A stretch of 64,000 bases of DNA from Thiodiazotropha sp037384425 (lineage in GTDB: Bacteria > Pseudomonadota > Gammaproteobacteria > Chromatiales > Chromatiaceae): assembly GCA_037384425.1 (NCBI GenBank), contig JARROA010000003.1, positions 186,001 through 250,000 of the forward strand, written 5' to 3'. This document shows positions 58,501-64,000 of this stretch, piece by piece; within the stretch, counting starts at the first letter, position 1, and each line of letters begins with the position of its first letter. A model generated the notes under the pieces. The model made no database searches and was not told the origin of the DNA. It was given only the letters and a program-made list of their open reading frames with translations. Position numbers and translations under genes: made by a program.

Positions 58501-60956
58501 GCCAGATCACCGTGTGCCGCATCCACATACCAAACAGGTACGCCGGCTGGAATACCCGTTTTCCAAGGCACCCGGCCGTCCCCCTCATGGACGCAGCCGA
58601 TCTCGACCCGACCATCGACCACGCGCACCGCGACCGGTGTGGGTGCGTGACCCGCCACATACAGGGTGCATTCCGGATCGAGTTGTGCGGCACGCAACTC
58701 CTGGACGACGTCTCGCGCCTCGTTCAGCGGCACTGTTTGGGGCGGCATCCAACTCCGGCCCTTCTTCGGATCCCGATCCTGGTCGTACCAGCGCTTCCAG
58801 ACGGCAGCGTCAAAGTAGTCGACGCCGTCACTCGCCTGCCCGTTGTCGCCTGACCAAGGTAGCAGTTCGAGCACCCCGGGAAAATCACGCACGATCTCAA
58901 GGAATTCGCGCATGTCGTGCTTCCAGTCGAACCAGCGCTCGATGGTCTGCACGAAATCGTCGCGGCCCATCAGCACGGTAGCCATGGAATGGGATCCGGC
59001 ATTGGGCGTGCCCAGCTGCAACAGACGGCTGCCGGGTATGGCCTTGAAGTCTGCCCAGCGTTCCTTGAGCGCCAATCTGGCAACCAGGCCACCCATGGAG
59101 TGAGCGACAATGCGCAAGGGTTTTCCCCGCTTCTTGGCATCGACGATGGCTTGGTCCAGTTCCCCGCCGAACCGCTCGGCTGCCGTCTTGATCGACAATC
59201 GCCAATCGTAGGCGAATGGCCTCACTTCATGCGTATCGGCCAGATGGCGTGCCAGGCTCTCATAGTTGAGATCCATCCAACCGTCCGGTGTTACACGCTT
59301 GGCATCCACTCTCAGCTTGGCCATCTCTCCCGACCACATGCTGAAGGGTTCGAACCAGATGCGGTTGCGCCCCTGCTGAATGTGACTACCCATGATGCCG
59401 GGCAGCATGAACACGATGGGTGCATCGTCCTTGCGTTTGGGTTTCTTTCCGCCCCGGCTTATCTCGGCCCGGGACGGACCTTCCAGCAGTTCAAAGGCGC
59501 TGTCGTCACCTTGCAGCGCGGCCAGCAAAGCCAGCGCGCTCTCGTCACGTTCAAAGTAAGTGAAATGCGTCACCTGGGGACCGCTGACCGGCTTCTGGCG
59601 GATACCCTGCAGTCGCGCCGCCCCGCCGCTCATCGAAGGCGTATTGACCACCAGATCGGTCTCACCGCCATAGAAGACCTCGGTCAAACAATCCCCGAGC
59701 CAGGGCAGCAAGCCTTCGCCTTGAAAATCCCCCGCCAAGACATGCAACGGGTGCTGTATCTTCACATCCGGCGCGTTTAGCAGGCTCACGAGCGGCGAGT
59801 CGGGCATCATGGCCTCAAGACCGGGCAGAACACCCGCATCGGTGCGTTGCTTGACCACGGCGAGCAGAAACTGCTTGAGCAGGGTGTAACCCTTGGCCAG
59901 GGGTACCATGCCCGGAATCACATGACCCGCCGCATCGAAGCCCTTACCCAGGAGGTTGAGCATGACGCTGGCCCAGCGGTCCAGCCGTCCCGATGCCAGC
60001 GTAGTGCCACGTGCAGGGCAAGCAACACGCACGAAACGCTCCACACGCACCGCGCGTTTGATCAGCTCGCGGTTCAGTTCATGCAGCCGATCCACGTCTT
60101 GATCGAAATCTTTGCGCCCCAGGCGCTCCGCATGGTCTGCAAAACGCCGGATCTCATCTTCGGTGAATGGTTCGAGATCGATTCGATTGGCCCGTGCCAG
60201 CAGTTCACCCACCATGCCGCCGCGCGAGTGGCTGACCAGGTGAAGGCGTGCGTTTTTAGGCAAAAGTTTGACAAGCTGCAGCGCGTTGGCGACCGGGCTT
60301 TCGGTCAGGCTTCGGTGTTCAAAGGCGTACAGGCGTGATCCATAGGTATCGACCAACTGCTTTCGGTAGCTGTCGTTCTGCCATAGATGCTTGAAGCTGC
60401 CCTCGGTGGAAGAGGCCGTACCGTGCAAAAAGATCAAACTCGCTTCGCCAGATGCCGGCAGCGCATCGACCTGGGTCAACCCGAAAGCCTCGGGCGCGCA
60501 ACGGTACAGACCATTGTGGTCGTCGAGCTGTGCATCCTGGAAGGTACCGGCTGCGATCAGCGCGGTCACACCCGCAGGACCTTTGCGATAGATGCGCAGC
60601 CCCTTGAGAATCCAGGCACCGAACCCTTCCCTGGCCGCCCCTGTCGGTAACCTGGTGCCGGAGAAACGCAGCATCTGCCCCACATCGATCTCGCCGGCTG
60701 AGTCTTTGCCGCGCTGTGCTGGTGGACCAAAATATCGCTCTATATCCTCGGCCGCGAGCAGGATATGCGTGCCGTCTGCCAATTCGAGTTCCAACACGGT
60801 ATCCGGGTCGAGCGCTTGCGGTTTGACCCGTTCCGCTGTCCCGCGCGCCAAGCCATCGAGTGCATAAACCTCTGCCGGCCATTCGCCCAGCGTGTTGTCC
60901 ATCTCTTTGCGCACGCCATCGATGCGGAGCGAAATACCACCTACTTGATCGTTCAT
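55599..60956 (-). CDS. Dual alpha/beta-hydrolase, CHAT protease and TPR protein (about 1785 aa)
   Basis: Starts at ATG 60956 with AAGGAG six bases ahead. Domain order: N-terminal beta-rich region (1-170); alpha/beta hydrolase 1 with nucleophile SHSRGG (near 245); alpha/beta hydrolase 2, LCAT/lipase-like with AHSMGG (near 621) and a late DAAHGDLANH; a Rossmann-like region (about 905-1090, GAYANDG, TRALTNG) of unclear type; CHAT caspase-like domain with His in HLAGHG (near 1305) and Cys in INCCHLG (near 1345); C-terminal TPR repeats (about 1440-1785). No signal peptide. CHAT peptidases are separase/caspase relatives in conflict systems. Large size and modules suggest a hub effector. Confidence 0.85.
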   Translation of the reverse strand: MNDQVGGISLRIDGVRKEMDNTLGEWPAEVYALDGLARGTAERVKPQALDPDTVLELELADGTHILLAAEDIERYFGPPAQRGKDSAGEIDVGQMLRFSGTRLPTGAAREGFGAWILKGLRIYRKGPAGVTALIAAGTFQDAQLDDHNGLYRCAPEAFGLTQVDALPASGEASLIFLHGTASSTEGSFKHLWQNDSYRKQLVDTYGSRLYAFEHRSLTESPVANALQLVKLLPKNARLHLVSHSRGGMVGELLARANRIDLEPFTEDEIRRFADHAERLGRKDFDQDVDRLHELNRELIKRAVRVERFVRVACPARGTTLASGRLDRWASVMLNLLGKGFDAAGHVIPGMVPLAKGYTLLKQFLLAVVKQRTDAGVLPGLEAMMPDSPLVSLLNAPDVKIQHPLHVLAGDFQGEGLLPWLGDCLTEVFYGGETDLVVNTPSMSGGAARLQGIRQKPVSGPQVTHFTYFERDESALALLAALQGDDSAFELLEGPSRAEISRGGKKPKRKDDAPIVFMLPGIMGSHIQQGRNRIWFEPFSMWSGEMAKLRVDAKRVTPDGWMDLNYESLARHLADTHEVRPFAYDWRLSIKTAAERFGGELDQAIVDAKKRGKPLRIVAHSMGGLVARLALKERWADFKAIPGSRLLQLGTPNAGSHSMATVLMGRDDFVQTIERWFDWKHDMREFLEIVRDFPGVLELLPWSGDNGQASDGVDYFDAAVWKRWYDQDRDPKKGRSWMPPQTVPLNEARDVVQELRAAQLDPECTLYVAGHAPTPVAVRVVDGRVEIGCVHEGDGRVPWKTGIPAGVPVWYVDAAHGDLANHEHAFEAYRELLETGDTHNAALMRNPPGARGESVPIFWPRSLDAHALYPSVDEVLASATGGARPGRWAAAVKEPCATIEVIHGSLATADAPVLIGAYANDGVRGSATVLNSHLGGQLVRTYDLGRYPSQPSDAMVFLNPEPRAKPGGAVVVGLGSVGELLPGQLTRALTNGLLEYARAREQCRHGDAGDTERLAISTLLVGTGFTGLAIETGVRCLLDALRITNDALRKAETTTRIGRISLYEEAEDRAIAAVQAFRELIGDTQFASVACFDGRLRIGAGGYRGRCITASGQTGSQRVVIVRENSRLRFTVITDRARNEVAVEVDQRQAVDGLIASITDSTRDQPGLSRALFELIVPNGMKEAIAQVRTLMMSVDAEAAAYPWEMMRDSDETENGPLATRVELVRQLASAHGRGRVPTVEDKRLFVVGDTQSGRIELPGAQEEAKVVAGVFKRNEFEVIDRYQANPQQVFHALFCAQYRFMHLAGHGVVNDEETGLTGMVLGPKTYLTAAQVNQLRHVPEFVFINCCHLGDTKDDAQPRWGELAANLGPQFIKMGCKAVIAAGWAVDDAAASTFARTFYEAMFEGKRFGASVRHARKVTYERHSSTNTWGAYQAYGDELYRFPYTQGSVVTAGGYVHASHLIADLDMYRARLQGATDLEKKTYYRQQIQAIENAARGPDFQNAEVREKLASAWAELGETERAIGHYRAALEMEDAGSSLKAFEQLANLEIRHGEKLVASKDKTQQDAGKAYMDTGLARLEQLIAIGPSVERLSLKGSYWKRLAQAYHTRGNYRGIKKCLAEMQTFYWQAAAHARERTGEWDYYPLFNALDGEVLMVARGERAAFNEHAGQLPGLLQAGVQNARRRYAENRSFFHALAEVEALRIDALWACYDGRAEACITNPKVLDALILGYCDLLTRLGSARERDSATNQAKFLSVMLPSDDKASSIEKALLKLIERIALCPME

Positions 60957-61180
60957 GCCCATCTCCTTGTGAATTCAGCCACGACGCGAATTGATTGATT
61001 GGAACTGTCTCGTCACGTGTTACCCAGTCATGGGTGCATATGCCTAGCGGCACGCACCAGCTGCAGCATAGCCAACGATATATGGTTACAACTGCGTGAG
61101 GTCATCTGAACACCCGCAGCCAGTTCCTAACACCAGCAGCGGGTTCCTTTACCTCGAGACGACCGTTGACACACTGCGGA

Positions 61181-62050
61181 TTATTCATACGCTGACACTG
61201 GTTCTATTCGGGATTGCTTACCGCTGGCTGGGACCGTCGGCCGGATCGACATTACCGGAACACCGTCGATACTGCGCGGATCGGCAATTGGACCGAAATC
61301 AACAGTGGCCCCGCTCAGCGCCTGCGCGTAGAAACTCCGCAGATTGGCTTGCTTTTTTTGCCCCGGCTTGACGAAATAGCGATGCTTGACTCCGAGCTGT
61401 TCCAGGCTCACGTATGTAGCTAGTTCAGGTGTCACACCGGGCGTGCGTAGATCCTGACCGAGCATATTCGGTTTGAATCCAAAACCCGCGAACTTCAGTA
61501 CCCTGTCATGTGGATTCACCATAACGTAGTTACGTTCGGCCATCCTGATCTTTTCCAGCCACCTGTGGTGACGTTTCTGTTTGACTGCTGCTGCACTGAG
61601 TACAATGTTCGCCATCAACGGCCCCCGCGCCGTCCCCAGCAGATCGTCCTTGGCCAGCTCCGCAACGATGATATTTCCCATGCTGTGCGCAAGTAGCGAT
61701 GGCTTGGCGGCCTGTGGATTTGCCCGCAAATAGTCGCCCAGATAGTCTAGAAACCGGGCGAAATCATCTGCGGATGCAATCGGTCGGGTTTCGTCGTAAC
61801 CGGGATCATCCGAATCCCAGGTAAAGCCGATCGTGGCGACATCATATTTAGTAAGGTTAGCGTAAATATTTTCTTCCACACTTTTGCGTGGTTCGCCGAT
61901 TCCTTTGGCCCGACCGTGAAGATAGATCAGGACTGGTTTATCTTGGCTATAGATGCTTTCCAACGCGTGTGGAGCATCATCGATTGCCCATAGGCGATCC
62001 GGCAGCATGAACAGCGGCTTGGCGCGATTGTAGTCGAGCGGATTGGGCAT
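61181..62050 (-). CDS. Alpha/beta hydrolase
   Basis: 289 residues from ATG 62050 (GGGAG ahead). A canonical alpha/beta hydrolase: LIYLHGRAKG near the N-terminus, nucleophile AHSMGN (near 145) and a later GVKHRYF that could carry the histidine. No signal peptide. Resembles the DUF900 hydrolases of unknown substrate. It lies 224 bases upstream of the dual-hydrolase/CHAT gene, same strand, and could act with it. Confidence 0.82.
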   Translation of the reverse strand: MPNPLDYNRAKPLFMLPDRLWAIDDAPHALESIYSQDKPVLIYLHGRAKGIGEPRKSVEENIYANLTKYDVATIGFTWDSDDPGYDETRPIASADDFARFLDYLGDYLRANPQAAKPSLLAHSMGNIIVAELAKDDLLGTARGPLMANIVLSAAAVKQKRHHRWLEKIRMAERNYVMVNPHDRVLKFAGFGFKPNMLGQDLRTPGVTPELATYVSLEQLGVKHRYFVKPGQKKQANLRSFYAQALSGATVDFGPIADPRSIDGVPVMSIRPTVPASGKQSRIEPVSAYE

Positions 62051-62293
62051 GGCTTTTCTCCCTGATTGTTGTTCCTGATTGTTATTCCTGCGGCTGTGCC
62101 TGGCCTGATTACCGAAGAACTCGCTTCAAACTCACGGACCGCGCTTGGGTCTCCCGGATGCACACTGGTCAGTACACAGACTGATTGGTGAACCGGCTAC
62201 CCTTCTACCGCCCGCCTGCAGAGCCGTCCAGCCACGCGTCCCAGGAGCGTCATGCACAGGCAACACAGCTATGTACGAATGTAGTCGAAGATG

Positions 62294-62937
62294 TCATGTA
62301 TGTGCCACCCTCAAGCACGTAGTGTTCGGGTCGTTGTGCGGAAAGTTGTCGCCTTGCGGCGTGGTGTACACGGCGACGGCGGTGAGGGTGACGCCGCTGC
62401 CGGCGTGCACGCTGCTGCGGCCGTTGATCAGCAGGTTGCCCTGCGAAACGGAGGCGCATTTGGTCTGGTTGAGGGTGACGGTGCCCTGGGCCTCTTTGGT
62501 GATGAGGCCGGGGATGAAGCCGATGTGGCACTCGATCAGCGCGGCCAGCTGCTGGTACTGGCCGCGCCAACGCCGCCCAGGGTCAGTTCCAGGTCGAAGT
62601 GGGTCTCGGCTCCATCCAGGGCAGCGGCTCGCCGGTGAGATCGGTCTCCCGGGGTGGTGGGGTGTAGCCGGGGATGAAGCGCGTGAGGGTCTGGGCCACG
62701 CTGGCTGAGGCGAGCGATTTATCGCCCAGACAGGCAACCAGGGCACGACGCCCTGCGGCCGGATCACCAGAGGGCCGAGCCCAGGGCGCCGTGCTGGGCC
62801 GTGAGTGTGCTCATGCCCACCAGTCCGGGGTTGTTGGTGCGCCAGGATTTGGAACCCGCAGCGTATTTCGTCGTCTGCGGGGTGCTGTCGAAATACATCA
62901 CACTGCTTTGGGGGCCAGGCACTGCACTTTGAAACAT
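62294..62937 (-). pseudogene. Frameshifted effector-like gene with WRxNNPG domain
   Basis: Starts at ATG 62937 with AAGGACAAGGA upstream. Frame one reads MFQSAVPGPQ, then SWRTNNPGLVG, a motif of lysozyme-like domains in secreted effectors, and stops at 62764. The neighbouring frame continues sensibly with SGDPAAGRRALVACLGDKSLASAS and PRETDLTGEP. A third frame continues with QYQQLAALIECHIGF to 62294. At least two single-base shifts therefore break the gene. Either poor sequence near a contig end or a decaying effector gene. Confidence 0.5.
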
Positions 62938-62952
62938 GGGGCGTCCTTGTCC

Positions 62953-63421
62953 TTAGTGGTTGGTTGATGAGTCGCTGTAGGCGGTGAGCCAGAGGGCACC
63001 GCGCCAGGGCAAGCAGTCGTAGAAGATTGTGACGCGCCTCCAGATCGCTGGCCTGCTCGACCGCACTGCGCAATGCGATGTACGCTTCGTCATCTCCCCG
63101 CACAAGCCCGCCCCAGATGGCGGGTGCCAGAGCAGTTTCCGCTATCCTTTCCCCTGTGCAGGCCGTTCGCTGATCACGGTAGTAGGCCGAAAACATCTCT
63201 TTGCCATAGTGAGGACCATTGGCGGCAAAATGAAGTGCGCTCTGTTGTAAGGCCACGTCCTGTGACTGCACATCCGCTTGATTGATCAGACCGCTCGGTA
63301 GCGCGACACTTTGAGCTCGCCAAAGTCTAAACAGGTGTACGCGAAGATTCGGCTGCTCTTTATATTGGGTGAGCATCCAGTCCAGGTTATCGGGCGGATA
63401 GAGCATCAATGCATCGAACAC
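62953..63421 (-). pseudogene. Degraded helical ORF
   Basis: A long frame from about 63530 reads CHRIVNEKDETNRYA, then VFDALMLYPPDN and LDWMLTQYKEQ. A different frame near the 3' end gives FYDCLPWRGALW ending STNH at 62953, just before the next start, which looks like the true C-terminus. The frames therefore need a shift near 63020. No start codon was found for the upstream frame; GTG 63421 is only nominal. Helical, possibly HEAT-like. Family not recognised. Confidence 0.4.
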
Positions 63422-63733
63422 ACCCTCTGCAACATGACCACCTTCTTCTAATTGGACGAGTGCGTTCTCGTAGATAGCGTACCTGTTTGTTTCATCTTTC
63501 TCGTTGACGATGCGGTGGCATAGGCCACAAACCTAGAAGCCGCATCTCTTGGCTTTTGCTCCTTCCCCTGCCCTGGAATAGCCCCGGCAATGGCGACTCT
63601 CATCCGTCTTTCCGTCTTTTGCAGCGACGCACTGTCTCCCGTGCCTGTTTTCAGCATGCGGACACGCCGGCGATAGAGCTAGCGTGCCGCCTCCCGATGT
63701 TCCGTAACGAAATCCACGCCCGTACAACCTCGA

Positions 63734-64000
63734 TCAGTTAATCTCGATCGTCGCCGCGCACTGGGTGATGCGATGTTCCGCCCAGCTCAGGATTTCACTC
63801 CCATCCAGACGGATACGCCCGTCCGCGTTCAGCTCCAACGTGGATTTACCCGCTTTGAGTTGAATCGCACGCACCTTGTCCAGATGAGCAACACCATCAC
63901 GTATATCGAAGCCCACGCTTGGCGTCTCTTGAGGTCGCCTCAGGCGATGGGTCACGATTAGACCTTGTGGCGTCAGCACAATCAGAACCTGATCATCCTT
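63734..64000 (-). CDS. DUF6484 domain protein, C-terminal part (partial)
   Basis: The frame stays open through the window edge. The last ~89 residues, starting KDDQVLIVLTPQGL and ending ATIEIN, show the DUF6484 pattern (AIQLKAGKSTLELNADGRI, GSEILSWAEHRI). This domain family is usually found in type VI secretion gene clusters near VgrG/PAAR-like proteins. Its N-terminus lies beyond the window. Confidence 0.65.
   Translation of the reverse strand, partial: KDDQVLIVLTPQGLIVTHRLRRPQETPSVGFDIRDGVAHLDKVRAIQLKAGKSTLELNADGRIRLDGSEILSWAEHRITQCAATIEIN

Noticed and set aside
63448..63657. 69-residue frame between DUF6484 and the degraded gene
   Set aside because: Overlaps other weak frames, no ribosome site, and the surrounding sequence is frameshifted, so no product can be named.

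Overview
The window looks like draft chromosome from a Gram-negative gammaproteobacterium, probably marine or salt-tolerant. The grounds are a classical rimP-nusA-infB-rbfA-truB-rpsO-pnp operon, many outer-membrane and lipoprotein type genes, several c-di-GMP signalling proteins, and a sucrose synthesis cluster of the kind halotolerant proteobacteria use for compatible solutes. An NNN gap and several single-base frameshifts point to a scaffolded draft or metagenome-derived assembly. No species name can be supported from sequence alone.

Layout. 0-7 kb: a small unknown protein, threonine ammonia-lyase (ilvA, medium form), a frameshifted membrane protein gene, tRNA-Glu(UUC), a rhodanese and a membrane GGDEF-EAL protein. 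7-16 kb (all minus strand): the ribosome assembly, translation and RNA-decay operon rimP to pnp. It is preceded by an attenuator-like leader with mutually exclusive pairings and closed by a rho-independent terminator. 16-20 kb: a DUF1223 protein plus MsrB, and an OmpR-type response regulator and sensor kinase pair separated by a nested inverted-repeat element. 20-26 kb: the sucrose cluster sps-spp-fruK-ams (synthase, phosphatase, fructokinase, amylosucrase), with the assembly gap inside amylosucrase.

26-48 kb: a thioredoxin-fold lipoprotein, MgtE, a tex gene with an internal deletion, a PAS-GAF-HD-GYP protein, and a cytochrome b / MarC / small membrane protein operon. These are followed by an OmpA-like protein, an EmrAB-like efflux pair, small membrane proteins, DedA, a cardiolipin synthase-like PLD protein, HtpX, a family 25 glycosyltransferase, a radical SAM protein, a putative methyltransferase and a bactofilin.

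48.6-64 kb is the accessory part and the most interesting stretch. Within 13.5 kb it packs a DRHyd/TIR-like plus TRAFs-binding-type TPR protein (same order as the N-terminus of animal ASK kinases), a TIR-patatin phospholipase, a degenerate-M15 plus lysozyme-like protein, a lipoprotein, and a tandem TIR/TIR-like protein. It also holds a ~1785-residue protein joining two alpha/beta-hydrolase (lipase) domains to a CHAT caspase-like protease and TPRs, and a stand-alone alpha/beta hydrolase. NAD-cleaving, lipid-cleaving, protease and scaffold modules side by side are what nucleotide- and protease-based biological conflict (anti-phage or self-killing) systems look like, but I know of no described system with this set. 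The right edge carries a DUF6484 protein (usually type VI secretion associated) and genes broken by frameshifts, so the island may touch a secretion-effector locus continuing past the window.
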